Shown: positions 47,533 through 57,863 of the stretch, one piece after another
How positions within the stretch are numbered: position 1 is the stretch's first letter
Layout of the letters: every line of letters begins with the position of its first letter
DNA from: Dyella sedimenti
GTDB taxonomy: Bacteria; Pseudomonadota; Gammaproteobacteria; Xanthomonadales; Rhodanobacteraceae
Reading direction: 5' to 3'
Assembly: GCF_022760995.1 (NCBI RefSeq)
Contig: NZ_JAKWJO010000004.1
Location: 248,001 to 312,000, forward strand
Length of the DNA: 64,000 bases
Program-made: the position numbers and the translations under genes
The notes under the pieces: generated by a model
The model's database searches: none
Seen by the model: the letters and a program-made list of their open reading frames with translations, nothing else
What the model was told of the DNA's origin: nothing

Positions 47533-48665
47533 TGGTGGCGCTGGCACGCAAGACGCTGGTCTACGAATGGCGCCGTTTCCTGCCCGCCATCCTCGCGGTG
47601 TGCTTCGCCGGCCTGCTGCAGCTGCTGCAGGCCGCGCTGGTGCTGGGCATCTTCGGCAGCGCCAGTGTCTATATCACCGGTTCCTCGGCCGACCTGTGGG
47701 CCGGTTATCCCGGCACGCAGAGCGTGAACCTGGGCCGCTCGATCGATGCCGGCGTGGAAATGCGCCTGCGCATGGATCCGGCGGTGGCCGCCGTGGAGCC
47801 TTTCCACTGGGTCGATGCCGACTGGCGCGGCCCGAACGATACCGGCGGCGTCTCGGTGTTCGTCTCCGGCATCAACACGCGACCGGACGGCATGCTGTTC
47901 GCGCAAGCGCTGCCGCCGGCCCTGCGCGCGCGCCTCAACGAGCCCGACGCGGTCATCGTCGACCGCGCCGACCTGGACAGCCTGGGCGTGGGCATCGGCG
48001 ACAGCGCCGTCATCAACGGCCACCGCGTGCGCGTGGTCGGCGTCAGCAGCGGCCTGCGCGCGCTGGGCGGCGTCAACGTGGTGGCTTCGCTGGCTACCGC
48101 CGCCACGCTGGATACCGATCCGTCCAATGCCAACCGCATGACCTATTTCGTGGCCAGGCTGCATGATCCCGGCCAGGCGCGCAGGGTGGCCGTGCGCCTG
48201 CGTGGCGACCGCGCGTTCGGCAACTATGACGTCTGGACGGCCAAGAGCTTCGCTCGCCGTTCGCGGCTGTACTGGATATTCGACACCGGCGCCGGCGCCG
48301 GCGTGCTGTTCCTGGCCGGCATCGTGTTCCTGGTCGGCGCGGCAATCACCAGCCAGACGCTGATGGCCGCGGTGATCGGCTCGGTCCGCGAATACGCCAC
48401 GCTCAACGCGCTGGGCGTCGGCGTGGGCGCGCTGCGCAGGGTGGTGATGGAGCAGGCGTTCTGGGTCGGCCTGCTGGGCCTGGTGGGCAGCGCCGTGCTC
48501 GGCGCCGTCGCCATGGCGTTCGCCCGCAGCCGCAACGTGCCGGTGGCGCTGGGACCCTGGACCACGCTGGCCTGCCTGTCGCTGTGCATGGGCCTGGCCA
48601 TCGTCTCCGGCCTGGCGGCGATGCGCAGCCTGCACCGCGCCGATCCGGCGACGCTGTTGAGGTAA
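47532..48665 (+). CDS. MacB/FtsX-type ABC transporter permease
   Basis: 377 residues. One helix near the N-terminus (residues 18-42), a large periplasmic domain (about 45-260), then three helices (about 265-290, 310-335, 350-370), ending in the DPATLLR tail typical of MacB/LolC relatives. Such mechanotransmission proteins couple cytoplasmic ATP hydrolysis to work in the periplasm without moving substrate across the inner membrane. Here the ATPase is a separate gene, 4 bp downstream. Confidence 0.9.
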   Translation: MVALARKTLVYEWRRFLPAILAVCFAGLLQLLQAALVLGIFGSASVYITGSSADLWAGYPGTQSVNLGRSIDAGVEMRLRMDPAVAAVEPFHWVDADWRGPNDTGGVSVFVSGINTRPDGMLFAQALPPALRARLNEPDAVIVDRADLDSLGVGIGDSAVINGHRVRVVGVSSGLRALGGVNVVASLATAATLDTDPSNANRMTYFVARLHDPGQARRVAVRLRGDRAFGNYDVWTAKSFARRSRLYWIFDTGAGAGVLFLAGIVFLVGAAITSQTLMAAVIGSVREYATLNALGVGVGALRRVVMEQAFWVGLLGLVGSAVLGAVAMAFARSRNVPVALGPWTTLACLSLCMGLAIVSGLAAMRSLHRADPATLLR

Positions 48666-48669
48666 CCGC

Positions 48670-49425
48670 ATGAGCCAGCCGCTGCCCAGCGCCAACGCAT
48701 CCACCTCGCTGCAGGTGCGCCACGTGCGCAAGTCGTTCGTCTCCGGCCAGGTGCGGAGCACCGTGCTGCACGACCTGACCTTGGATATCCGCGCCGGCGA
48801 GCTGACCCTGATCTCCGGTCCCTCGGGCTGCGGCAAGAGCACGCTGCTGGCCATCCTCAGCGGCCTGCAGCGCGCCGACGACGGCCAGGTGATCGCGCTC
48901 GGGCAGGACCTGGGCGTGCTCGGCGCGCGCGCGCTGGAACGGTTCCGCCTGCGCCATACCGGCTTCGTGTTCCAGGGCTTCAACCTGTTCCCGGCGCTCA
49001 ATGCGCTCGAACAGGTGGAATTGCCGTTGAGCTACCTCGGCCTCGCACCCGCCGAGGCGCGCCGCCGCGCGATGGCTTCGCTGGAGGAAGTCGGGCTCGG
49101 GCCGCGCACGAGCCTGCGGCCGTCCGAGCTTTCCGGCGGCGAGAAGCAGCGCGTGGCGATCGCGCGCGCGCTGGCCAAGCAGCCGGACCTGTTGTTCGCC
49201 GACGAACCCACCAGCGCGTTGGATGCGGCGAACGGACAAACCATCATCGACATCCTGCATCGCATCGCACGCACGCACGGCACCACCGTGCTGTGCGTCA
49301 GCCACGACCCGCGCCTGGTCGGCCATGCCGACCGCGTGCTGGCCATGGAGGATGGCCGTATCCTAAGCGACCGTGTACCGCCCTCCCCATCGACGCCGGC
49401 GACAGGCTTCGAGGAAACCCCATGA
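48670..49425 (+). CDS. ABC transporter ATPase (MacB/LolD group)
   Basis: 251 residues. Walker A SGPSGCGKST, Q-loop near FVFQGFNLFPAL, signature LSGGEKQRVAIARAL, Walker B LLFADEPTSALD and H-loop SHDPRL are all present. The FNLFPAL segment is typical of the LolD/MacB branch. It powers the permease gene just upstream. Start 48670 lies 4 bp after that gene and its stop overlaps the adaptor start (ATGA). Confidence 0.95.
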   Translation: MSQPLPSANASTSLQVRHVRKSFVSGQVRSTVLHDLTLDIRAGELTLISGPSGCGKSTLLAILSGLQRADDGQVIALGQDLGVLGARALERFRLRHTGFVFQGFNLFPALNALEQVELPLSYLGLAPAEARRRAMASLEEVGLGPRTSLRPSELSGGEKQRVAIARALAKQPDLLFADEPTSALDAANGQTIIDILHRIARTHGTTVLCVSHDPRLVGHADRVLAMEDGRILSDRVPPSPSTPATGFEETP

Positions 49426-50357
49426 TCCTGCGTCCGCTCCGTTCCCTGCTTGCCCTGCCCCTCGCCACCGCGCTGCTGGCTGCCTGCTCGCATGGCGACG
49501 CCGGCGACAAGGGCGCAGCGGCGGCGGCCACCCCGGCCTACGCGGCGGTGGCGCGCGGCCGCGTGGACGTCGAGGGCGGCCTGCTGAAGCTCGGCATGCC
49601 GCGCGATGGCGTGGTGGCCAGCATCCAGGTGCACGAAGGCGACCACGTGCGCAAGGGCCAGGTGCTCGCGATGCTCGATACCCGGCCGGCGCAACTGATG
49701 GTGAGCGCGGCGGAGGCCGAACAGAAGCAGGCGCAGGCCCAGGGCAGGCTGCTGGAGCTTCGCCTGAAGGCCGCGCAGCAGCGTGCCGAGCGGCTCGTGG
49801 CCGCCGCCGCGAGCGGCGCCGGCGACGGCCAGAGCGCCGACGACGCCAGGGATGCCGCGCAACAGCTGCAAGGCGAGTTGGACAACGCGCGCGCTGCCGA
49901 GGCGATAGCCGCGCAGAAGCTGGAAGCCGCGCGCTACGAGTTGGCGCAACGCAGCCTGCTGGCCCCGGTGGATGGGCAGATCGTGGAACGCCTGATCCAG
50001 CCCGGCGCCGCCGTGTCACCGCAGGGCGGCCCTGTGTTCGTGCTGCTGCCGGAACAGGCGCGCATCGTGCGGGCCGAACTCAACGAATCGTTCGTGACCG
50101 CCGTGCACGAAGGCATGCATGCCCAGGTGGTGGACGACAGCGGCAGCGGCGTACCCACGCTCGGTGCCCACGTGCAGCGCATCGGCACCGTGTTCGGTCC
50201 CAGCGCGCTGGAGGAAGATCCGCTGGTCCGCGCCAATACCCGCACGGTCGAATGCGTGCTGGCCTTCGACCAGCCGCCGCCGCCCTCGCTGCGCATCGGC
50301 CAGCGCGTCATCGTGCAGTTCCCCGCCGATAACGGCACTGCCAAGCCGGGCCATTGA
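49422..50357 (+). CDS. Periplasmic adaptor (HlyD/MFP family), lipoprotein
   Basis: 311 residues; GAGGAAACCCC precedes the start. Lipobox LAAC places Cys22 as the lipid anchor in the inner membrane. Biotinyl-lipoyl half motifs are visible (DGVVASIQVHEGDHVRKGQVLAMLDT and APVDGQIVERLIQPGAAV), with a long helical hairpin between (about 85-185, rich in Ala and Gln), then a beta-barrel domain. It bridges the permease to the outer-membrane channel. Confidence 0.92.
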   Translation: MILRPLRSLLALPLATALLAACSHGDAGDKGAAAAATPAYAAVARGRVDVEGGLLKLGMPRDGVVASIQVHEGDHVRKGQVLAMLDTRPAQLMVSAAEAEQKQAQAQGRLLELRLKAAQQRAERLVAAAASGAGDGQSADDARDAAQQLQGELDNARAAEAIAAQKLEAARYELAQRSLLAPVDGQIVERLIQPGAAVSPQGGPVFVLLPEQARIVRAELNESFVTAVHEGMHAQVVDDSGSGVPTLGAHVQRIGTVFGPSALEEDPLVRANTRTVECVLAFDQPPPPSLRIGQRVIVQFPADNGTAKPGH

Positions 50358-50368
50358 ACGGCGTGAGC

Positions 50369-51175
50369 ATGTCCCGACGACTGTCCGCCACGGCGCCCTG
50401 CGCACGGGCCATCCATGTCGCGCTGGCCGTGCTGGCCCTGGGCATGGCCTCCCACGCCAGGGCGGACGACGACGTCGAAGGCGCCAATACCCTGCTGGGC
50501 GCCGGCGTGCAGCGCATGCCGGCCTGGCTGGGTTCACGCGATCATCGCAACCAGCCCGTGCCGTACATCCAGGCCGAGCTGCCCTGGCACATCACGCTGT
50601 CCACGCTGGATGGCCTCACCGTCGACCTGATCCACGGCGAGCAATGGCGCGGCGGCCTGTACGGCAACTACATGTGGGGGCGCGACCACGACGAGCTCGG
50701 TCCCAGGCTCGGCGGCATCGTCGATTCGCTGTCGCCGCGCATCAACGGCGGCGGCTACCTGGAATACCAGGCCACCACGCGGCTCAACCTGGGCGCCACG
50801 CTGAGCCACGACACCCAGGGCGCGGGCGCCTACCTCAATGTGTACGGCGACTACGACCTGCCCGCCATCGGCTACCTCAACCACAGCATCCAGCTGCAAT
50901 GGCAGGGCATGAACGGCCCGGCCATGCGCCGCTTCTTCGGCCTCACGCCCAGCCAGGCGGCGAGGCTCGGTGTCATGCCATGGTCTCCCGGCGCCGGTGG
51001 CCAGCAGATCGCCTTCGAATACGACGCCTACATGCCGACCAGCGTGCACACCGGCATCGCCCTGGCGATCAACGACACACGCCTGCTCGGCGACGCCGCG
51101 GACAGCCCGCTGGTGCGCCGCTTCGGCTCGGCGAACCAGGTCACCACCACGCTGGCCTTCGTCTACCGGTTCTGA
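50369..51175 (+). CDS. MipA/OmpV family outer-membrane protein
   Basis: 268 residues from ATG 50369; upstream GTG 50363 and TTG 50354 are possible. A signal peptide ends SHARA, and the mature part alternates as a beta-barrel with YLNVYGDYDL-type strands and a final aromatic (VYRF). MipA proteins scaffold peptidoglycan synthases or act as outer-membrane channels; some appear with efflux or antibiotic-resistance systems. It is the last gene of the tripartite exporter operon, 11 bp after the adaptor. Confidence 0.85.
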   Translation: MSRRLSATAPCARAIHVALAVLALGMASHARADDDVEGANTLLGAGVQRMPAWLGSRDHRNQPVPYIQAELPWHITLSTLDGLTVDLIHGEQWRGGLYGNYMWGRDHDELGPRLGGIVDSLSPRINGGGYLEYQATTRLNLGATLSHDTQGAGAYLNVYGDYDLPAIGYLNHSIQLQWQGMNGPAMRRFFGLTPSQAARLGVMPWSPGAGGQQIAFEYDAYMPTSVHTGIALAINDTRLLGDAADSPLVRRFGSANQVTTTLAFVYRF

Positions 51176-51222
51176 GGCGGGCCCACCCTCGGTACGGTTT
51201 ACCTCGATGTAACTCCGATTAA

Positions 51223-51263
51223 CCTCCTCCCGCCCCCCTGCACGCAGGGAGGGCGGGGAGGGG
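51223..51263. repeat. C/G-rich palindrome, family CCCTCCCC-TGC, copy B
   Basis: CCTCCTCCCGCCCCCCTGC (51223-51241) can pair with 51244-51263 (GCAGGGAGGGCGGGGAGGGG) almost throughout. It lies between the convergent MipA and Rieske genes and may act as a two-way transcription barrier. It shares its core with 40955-40976. Confidence 0.65.
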
Positions 51264-51584
51264 TCAGCGATCGTCGCGCGTCCAGATCTGCCCATCCGCT
51301 TCCTGCACCGGGAAGCTGGCGATCGGCTCGTAGGCGGGCGGGCAGGTCACCGCGCCGGTGCGCAGGTCGAAGCGTGCGCCGTGGCGCGGGCATTCCACCT
51401 CGAAGCCGTGCACGTCGCCACCGGCCAGTTCGCCGCCGTCGTGGCTGCACACGTCCTCGACGGCATACAGGTCGCCGTCGATGTTGTAGACCGCGATGGC
51501 AGTATCGCCGTCCCACACCACCTTGAACTCGCCCGGCAGCAGCTCGCTGCGTGTGCCCACCAGGACCCAGCCATCGAGGCTCAT
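51264..51584 (-). CDS. Rieske [2Fe-2S] ferredoxin (NirD/bphF-like)
   Basis: 106 residues, the size of a free-standing Rieske ferredoxin. Cluster ligands: Cys46 and His48 (CSHDG), Cys65 and His68 (CPRHG). The protein is cytoplasmic and carries single electrons, usually for ring-hydroxylating dioxygenases or related reductases; no such partner is in the neighbourhood. Its ATG overlaps the stop of the GNAT gene (ATGA). Confidence 0.92.
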   Translation of the reverse strand: MSLDGWVLVGTRSELLPGEFKVVWDGDTAIAVYNIDGDLYAVEDVCSHDGGELAGGDVHGFEVECPRHGARFDLRTGAVTCPPAYEPIASFPVQEADGQIWTRDDR

Positions 51585-52129
51585 GCGATCGCCTCCTGCA
51601 GCGGCTTGCTCATCCACACGAAGCTCAGGTCGTCCCGGCGTGGAATGCCGAATTGCGGTTGTCCATACGGGAACGGCCTCGTTTCGCCGGTGAGCCGGTA
51701 GCCGCGGCGCTCGTACCAGGCAACCAGCTCGGCGCGCTGCTCGATCACCGTCATGCGCATGACGTCGGCCCGCCATGCGTCGCGCGCCATCCGCTCGGCC
51801 TCGGCCAGCAGCGCGCCGCCCAGGCCCGCCATCTGTCGCCCGGGATCGACCGCGAACATGCCGAAATAACCCTGGCTGCCCTGCCGCTCGACATGGCAGC
51901 AGGCCACCAGCACGCCCTCCTGCTCGGCCAGCAGCACCACGCTGCCGCCGCGGCCGATCAGGCCGGCGACGTTTTCGGCATCGGTGCGCTGGCCATCGAA
52001 CAGATGGGCCTCGGTCGTCCAGCTGCGCAGGCCGGATTCGCCGCGATAGGCGGACTCGACGAGGGCGACGAGGGCGGGAACGTCGGCGGCGGTCGCCGCG
52101 CGGTAGAGGGGAATCGATGGATGAGGCAT
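51581..52129 (-). CDS. GNAT family N-acetyltransferase
   Basis: 182 residues from ATG 52129; ATG 52138 would add three. Acetyl-CoA site seen as FAVDPGRQMAGLGGALLAEAE (motif A, Q/R-x-x-G-x-G/A pattern with M in place of a Gly/Gln neighbour), then ELVAWYERRGYRLTG (motif B). The target is unknown. It is coupled to the Rieske gene downstream. The start has no strong ribosome site. Confidence 0.86.
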   Translation of the reverse strand: MPHPSIPLYRAATAADVPALVALVESAYRGESGLRSWTTEAHLFDGQRTDAENVAGLIGRGGSVVLLAEQEGVLVACCHVERQGSQGYFGMFAVDPGRQMAGLGGALLAEAERMARDAWRADVMRMTVIEQRAELVAWYERRGYRLTGETRPFPYGQPQFGIPRRDDLSFVWMSKPLQEAIA

Positions 52130-52298
52130 GGGCGCCATGATAAGGCCCACGGCAGGCGACCGCACCGTACACCAATGACCTTCGACACTGTGCGCGGCCA
52201 GGGATCGGTGCCTAGCCTGTCCGGCGGGGCCGCGCCGGTCCCATCGAGCGCTACTGGCCGTCCGGATGCGCGAGACGCCTGCCACCAAGGGAGAATCC

Positions 52299-54335
52299 AT
52301 GAAGAACCGCATTGTGAAACCGCTCGCGCTGGCCGTGGGCATGGCCATCTGTACCGGTGTGCTGGCCGCTCCCGGCGGCGGCTTCGACATCAAGGAACTG
52401 GATACCAGCAAGAACGCGTGCAACGACTTCAACGGCTTCGTCAACGCCAAGTGGGTCGATGCCAATCCGATTCCCGCCGACCGCACGCGCTGGGGCTCGT
52501 TCGACATGCTGCGCGAGGACAGCCTCAACGTGCAGCACGCCATCGTGGAGAAAGCCGCCAAGGACGCCGCCACCGCCAAGCCGGGCTCGATCGAGCAGAA
52601 GATCGGCTATTTCTACGCTTCCGGCATGGACGAGGCGGCCATCGAGAAGGCCGGCTACGAGCCGATCAAGCCGGTGCTGGCGCAGATCGCCGCGCTGAAG
52701 AACGGCGGCGACGTCGCCGCCTATATCCGCGACAGCTATGCGCACGGCAACCCGGTGGCCTTCCGCTTCGGCGGCAACGCCGACTTCAAGGATTCCAGCA
52801 AGCAGATCGCCTATGCCAACCAGGGCGGCCTGGGCCTGCCCACGGCCGACTACTACAGCAAGCCCGACTTCGCGAAGATCCGTGACGCCTACGTGGCACA
52901 CATCGCGCGCACGCTCGTGCTGGTGGGCACGAGCGAGGCCGATGCCCAGGCGCAGGCCAAGGCGGTGCTGGCCTTCGAGACGCGACTGGCCAAGGCCTCG
53001 CTGGTGCCGACCGAGCTGCGCCAGCCGGAGAACCGCTACCACTACGTGAGCATCGCCGAGGCCGACAAGGTCACGCCGCACTTCGAGTGGGCCGCCTTCT
53101 TCCAGGCGCAAGGCGCCGACGTGAAGGACGGCTTCTCGCTGTCGCAGCCGAAGTTCTTCGCCGAGTTCGACCAGATGCTGGCCGATGTGCCGGTGGCCGA
53201 CTGGCAGGCCTACCTGCGCTTCCACGCCATCAGCGAGGCGGCGCCGTACCTCTCCTCGGCCTTCCAGCAGGAGGACTTCGCCTTCAATGCGCAGACCCTC
53301 AACGGCCAGAAGGAAATGAAAGCGCGCTGGAAGCGCACGCTCGACGCCATCGAGGGCGGCATGGGCATGGCGCTGGGCCAGCTGTACGTCGCGCAGACCT
53401 TCTCGCCCGAGTCCAAGGCCCGCGCCCAGGAACTGGTGGCCAACCTGCGCGCCGCCTACAAGACGCGCATCGAGAACCTGCCGTGGATGAGCGACGCCAC
53501 CAAGCAGAAGGCGCTGGAGAAATGGGCCACCTTCACCCCGAAGATCGGCTATCCGGACAAGTGGCGCGACTGGAGCGGCCTTACCCTGCAACCGGACGAC
53601 TACTTCGCCAACGTGGAGGCCGCGGCCAAGTTCAACTATGCGTACATGGTCGGCAAGATCGGCAAGCCGGTGGACCGCACCGAGTGGGGCATGACCCCGC
53701 AGACGGTCAACGCCTACTACAACTCGCTGAAGAACGAGATCGTGTTCCCCGCGGCGATCCTGCAGCCGCCGTTCTTCGATGCCAAGGCGGACGACGCGCT
53801 CAACTACGGCGGCATCGGCGCGGTGATCGGCCATGAGATGGGCCACGGCTACGACGACCAAGGCAGCAAGTTCGACGCCCAGGGCAACAACGTCAACTGG
53901 TGGACCGACGCGGACCGCAAGGCCTTCGAGGCCCGTACCGACCTGCTCGCCGACCAGTTCAACCACTACGAGGCGCTGCCCGGCAAGTTCGTCAACGGCC
54001 GCCTGACCATGGGCGAGAACATCGGTGACCTGGGCGGTCTCAACGCGGCCTACGACGCGCTGCAGATGGCCCTGGCCAAGAACCCGAAGGAAGCGAAGGC
54101 CAAGATCGACGGCTATACCGAGAACCAGCGCTTCTTCCTCAACTGGGCCCGCGTATGGCGCGGCAGCATCCGTCCCGAGGCGCAGCTCACCTCCCTCAAC
54201 ACCGATCCGCACGCACCCGCGCAGTTCCGTGCGATCGGCGCGCCGTCCAACATGCCCGCGTTCGCCAAGGCATTCCAGTGCAAGGCCGGCGATCCGATGG
54301 TGCGTCCGGCCGACAAGCAGGTGAAGATCTGGTAG
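52299..54335 (+). CDS. M13 family zinc metallopeptidase (PepO-like), full length
   Basis: 678 residues; AAGGGAGAATCC precedes ATG 52299. A signal peptide (to about VLAA, residue 23) is followed by the M13 N-lobe and the catalytic lobe: NAYYNS, HEMGH with His512, Glu513 and His516, and Glu573 in GENIGDLGG. It ends ...KQVKIW. Exported M13 enzymes cut peptides of up to about 40 residues. This gene is a close paralogue of the fragment at the window start, about 52 kb away. Confidence 0.95.
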   Translation: MKNRIVKPLALAVGMAICTGVLAAPGGGFDIKELDTSKNACNDFNGFVNAKWVDANPIPADRTRWGSFDMLREDSLNVQHAIVEKAAKDAATAKPGSIEQKIGYFYASGMDEAAIEKAGYEPIKPVLAQIAALKNGGDVAAYIRDSYAHGNPVAFRFGGNADFKDSSKQIAYANQGGLGLPTADYYSKPDFAKIRDAYVAHIARTLVLVGTSEADAQAQAKAVLAFETRLAKASLVPTELRQPENRYHYVSIAEADKVTPHFEWAAFFQAQGADVKDGFSLSQPKFFAEFDQMLADVPVADWQAYLRFHAISEAAPYLSSAFQQEDFAFNAQTLNGQKEMKARWKRTLDAIEGGMGMALGQLYVAQTFSPESKARAQELVANLRAAYKTRIENLPWMSDATKQKALEKWATFTPKIGYPDKWRDWSGLTLQPDDYFANVEAAAKFNYAYMVGKIGKPVDRTEWGMTPQTVNAYYNSLKNEIVFPAAILQPPFFDAKADDALNYGGIGAVIGHEMGHGYDDQGSKFDAQGNNVNWWTDADRKAFEARTDLLADQFNHYEALPGKFVNGRLTMGENIGDLGGLNAAYDALQMALAKNPKEAKAKIDGYTENQRFFLNWARVWRGSIRPEAQLTSLNTDPHAPAQFRAIGAPSNMPAFAKAFQCKAGDPMVRPADKQVKIW

Positions 54336-54361
54336 CCGTTTCTGATCGATAACCGCAACGG

Positions 54362-54391
54362 AAAACGCCGCGGCCCGACCGCGGCGTTTTT
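54362..54391. terminator. Bidirectional rho-independent terminator between pepO-like and suf genes
   Basis: AAAACGCCGCGG (54362-54373) pairs exactly with CCGCGGCGTTTT (54379-54390); a T-run follows on the plus strand, and the A-run gives the same on the minus strand. It serves the M13 gene (plus) and, beyond the REP pair, the suf operon (minus). Confidence 0.88.
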
Positions 54392-54397
54392 CTACCC

Positions 54398-54480
54398 TGT
54401 AGGAGCGCACCCAATGCGCGGCCGCAGCGCCATGTCGTCACCGCTTCGTCGGCCTGTCGCGCACTGGGTGCGCTCCTACA
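54398..54480. repeat. REP-like elements copies 3 and 4, inverted pair
   Basis: Unit one at 54398-54423 (plus; TGTAGGAGCGCACCCAATGC then GCGGCC) and unit two at 54455-54480 (minus; ends GCGCTCCTACA). The pair, 31 bp apart, forms a BIME-like double hairpin between the convergent M13 and sufS genes. Confidence 0.85.
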
Positions 54481-54495
54481 AAAGGTCGGGTGGCG

Positions 54496-55743
54496 TTACA
54501 GCAGAAGCTTGCGCACCTTGAGCAAGGCCGTGATGAAGGCGTCGATTTCTTCGCGGGTGTTGTAGAACGCCAGCGAGGCGCGCAAGGTGGCGGGCACCTT
54601 GAAAAATTGCATCAGCGGATGCGCGCAATGGTGGCCCGAGCGCACCGCCACGCCCTGCAGGTCGAGCAGCGTGGCGAGGTCCGTCGCCTGCGCGCCCTCG
54701 ATCAGGAAGGAGATCACCGGCTCCTTTTCCTTCGCCTCGCCGAACAGGTGCAGGCCCGGGATCTCGCGCAGGCGCTCGGTGGCATAGGCCAGCAATTGCT
54801 GCTCCCATGCATGGATCGCGTCGAAGCCGATCGAGTGGTAATAGTCGATGGCCGCGCTCAAGCCCACGAAGCCGGCGATATTGGGCGTGCCCGCCTCGAA
54901 CTTGTGCGGCGGCTCGGCGAAAGTGGTGCCGTCGAAGCGCACCTCGCGGATCATCTCGCCGCCGCCGAAGAACGGCGGCATGGCCTCCAGGTGTTCCTTG
55001 CGCGCCCACAGCGCGCCGGTGCCGGTGGGCGAAAGCATCTTGTGGCCGGTCAGCGCATAGAAGTCGCAGCCCAGCGCCTGCACGTCCACCGGACGATGCG
55101 GCACCGCCTGCGAGCCGTCCACCAGCAGCGGGATGCCGCGCTTGCGACACTCGCGGGCGATCTCGCGCACCGGGTTGACCGTGCCCAGCACGTTGGAGAC
55201 GTGCGTGACACAGGCCAGCTTCACTTCCGGCGTCAGCATCTCGATGTACTTCTCGACGATCAGCTCGCCACGCTCGTCGATCGGCGCCGGCTTCACCGTG
55301 GCGCCGCTGCGGGCAGCCATCAGCTGCCACGGCACGATGTTGGCGTGGTGTTCCATCGTCGTGGTGAGGATGGCGTCGCCCGCCTTCAGCCGCGGCAGCG
55401 CGTAACTGTAGGCCACCAGGTTGATCGACTGGGTGGTGCCCGAGGTCAGCACCACCTCGTTGCGCGAGGAGGCGTTGATGAAGCGGGCCAGCTTGTCGCG
55501 GGCGCCCTCGTAGGCCGCCGTGGCTTCTTCGCCGAGCTGGTGCACGGCGCGCGAGACATTGGCGTTGTGGCGCCGATAGTGGTCGTCCACCGCCTCGATC
55601 ACGCTCGCCGGCTTCTGGCTGGTATTGGCGTTGTCGAAGTAGACCAGCGGCCTGTCGTGCACCGTGCGCGACAGCAAGGGAAAATCGGCGCGGACGCGCT
55701 GCACGTCGAAGACGGTCGGGCTCGGTTGGGTCTGTGCATTCAT
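54496..55743 (-). CDS. sufS: Cysteine desulfurase SufS
   Basis: 415 residues, group II cysteine desulfurase. PLP Lys235 in TGHKMLSPTG and active-site Cys373 in VRSGHHCAHP, the RxGHHCA motif that marks SufS rather than IscS. It takes sulfur from cysteine as persulfide for Fe-S assembly, normally stimulated by SufE; no sufE is in the window. It is the last gene of the minus-strand suf run, 33 bp after sufD. Confidence 0.96.
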   Translation of the reverse strand: MNAQTQPSPTVFDVQRVRADFPLLSRTVHDRPLVYFDNANTSQKPASVIEAVDDHYRRHNANVSRAVHQLGEEATAAYEGARDKLARFINASSRNEVVLTSGTTQSINLVAYSYALPRLKAGDAILTTTMEHHANIVPWQLMAARSGATVKPAPIDERGELIVEKYIEMLTPEVKLACVTHVSNVLGTVNPVREIARECRKRGIPLLVDGSQAVPHRPVDVQALGCDFYALTGHKMLSPTGTGALWARKEHLEAMPPFFGGGEMIREVRFDGTTFAEPPHKFEAGTPNIAGFVGLSAAIDYYHSIGFDAIHAWEQQLLAYATERLREIPGLHLFGEAKEKEPVISFLIEGAQATDLATLLDLQGVAVRSGHHCAHPLMQFFKVPATLRASLAFYNTREEIDAFITALLKVRKLLL

Positions 55744-55776
55744 CGTGGTCGTCTCGCCTTGCCGGTTCTCAAGCCT

Positions 55777-57092
55777 TCACGCGGAAGGCAGGTGGGCCAT
55801 CAGTCGCTGGTCGAGCGCCTCGCGCAGGCCGCCGTGGCTCACCGACGCGAATACCGCGCGGCAGAACGCCGCCGTGAGCATGGCTCGCGCCTCGCCCAGC
55901 GGGATGCCGCGCGAGCGCAGGTAGAACAGCGAGCGCTCGTCCAGCTGGCCCACCGTGGCGCCGTGCGCGGCCTTCACTTCGTCCGCATAGATTTCCAGCT
56001 CGGGCTTGGTGTCGATCTCGGCCTGGCCGGACAACAGGAGATTCTTGCTGCTCAGGCTGGCGTCGCTGCCATCGGCACCGGGCGCCACCACGATGGCGCC
56101 GCGGTATACGCCGCGTGAACGCTCGTCGGCCACGCCACGCCATACCGATTCGGACGCCGTATCGAGCGCCTGGTGGCGGATGGCCATCTGGGTGTCCATA
56201 TGCTGGCGTCCGCGCAGGACGAACACGCCGCCCGTCGCCAGCCGCGCGCGGTCGCCCGCCAGCGTGGCATGCAGGTCGTGGCGCACCAGCGCGCCACCGA
56301 GTTCCAGCACGTGCAGGCGAGCCTGCGCGTCCTCGCCCAGGTGCAGGCTGTCGCGGCGCACCAGCGTGCCGCCGGCGGCGGCCTGCTGCAACGTGACGTG
56401 GTCCAGCCGCGCACCCTTGCGCAGCACGATGTCGGCCACCTGGGTGCCCAGGTGCTGTTGCGCGCCGCTCGCCACATGCTGCTCGACCAGCGACAGCTCG
56501 GCGCCCTCGCCCAGTTCGATGACATGGCGCAGATGCCAGGCAAGATCGCCCTCCGCGGGCGCACCCACGAACACCAGCTGTACCGGCCCGAGCACCTTGG
56601 CACCGGCCGCCACCCGCAACACCACGCCATCGCCGGCCAGCGCCGCGTTGAGGCGGGCGAACGCGTCGCCCCCTTCGCGGTAGTGGCGCGACAGCGCGAA
56701 GCGCAACGGTTCGGCATCGCCCCGCAGGGCCTGCGACAACGGTTGCAGGTCCAGTCCCGCCGGCAGCGCGTTGAGGCGCGAGAGGTCGGCGCGGAACACG
56801 CCGTTGACGAACGCCAGCACCGGGCCATCGACGCCGGGCAGCGCAAACGCGGCGGCGTCGACCGCGCGTGCCGCCGCCTGGGCGTCGCCCAGGGCGAAAC
56901 GGCGCTGGCCCAGCGCGCGCAGCGCGGTGTACTTCCACGCCTCCGTACGCGTATCCGGCAAGCCGGCGGCGACGAAGGCCTCGAGGTTCTCGCGTCGCGC
57001 GGCATCCAGCCAGCCGATGCCGCTGCCCGCCAGTTGCACCCGCGCAGCCGCATCCTGCAGCGACTCCACGAAGGGCGTGCGTTGCGGCTCGC

Positions 57093-57096
<4 letters not shown>
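55777..57096 (-). CDS. sufD: Fe-S cluster assembly protein SufD
   Basis: 439 residues of the SufB/SufD beta-helix family; the C-terminal block FYLRSRGIPLGEARAML is typical. SufD forms the SufB-C-D scaffold complex and is needed for iron entry. Its ATG overlaps the sufC stop (ATGA). Confidence 0.94.

Positions 57097-57863
<767 letters not shown>

Noticed and set aside
48094..49326. Minus-strand frames opposite the ABC permease and ATPase genes
   Set aside because: The plus strand carries all ABC motifs in order with overlapping starts and stops; the minus frames carry none.
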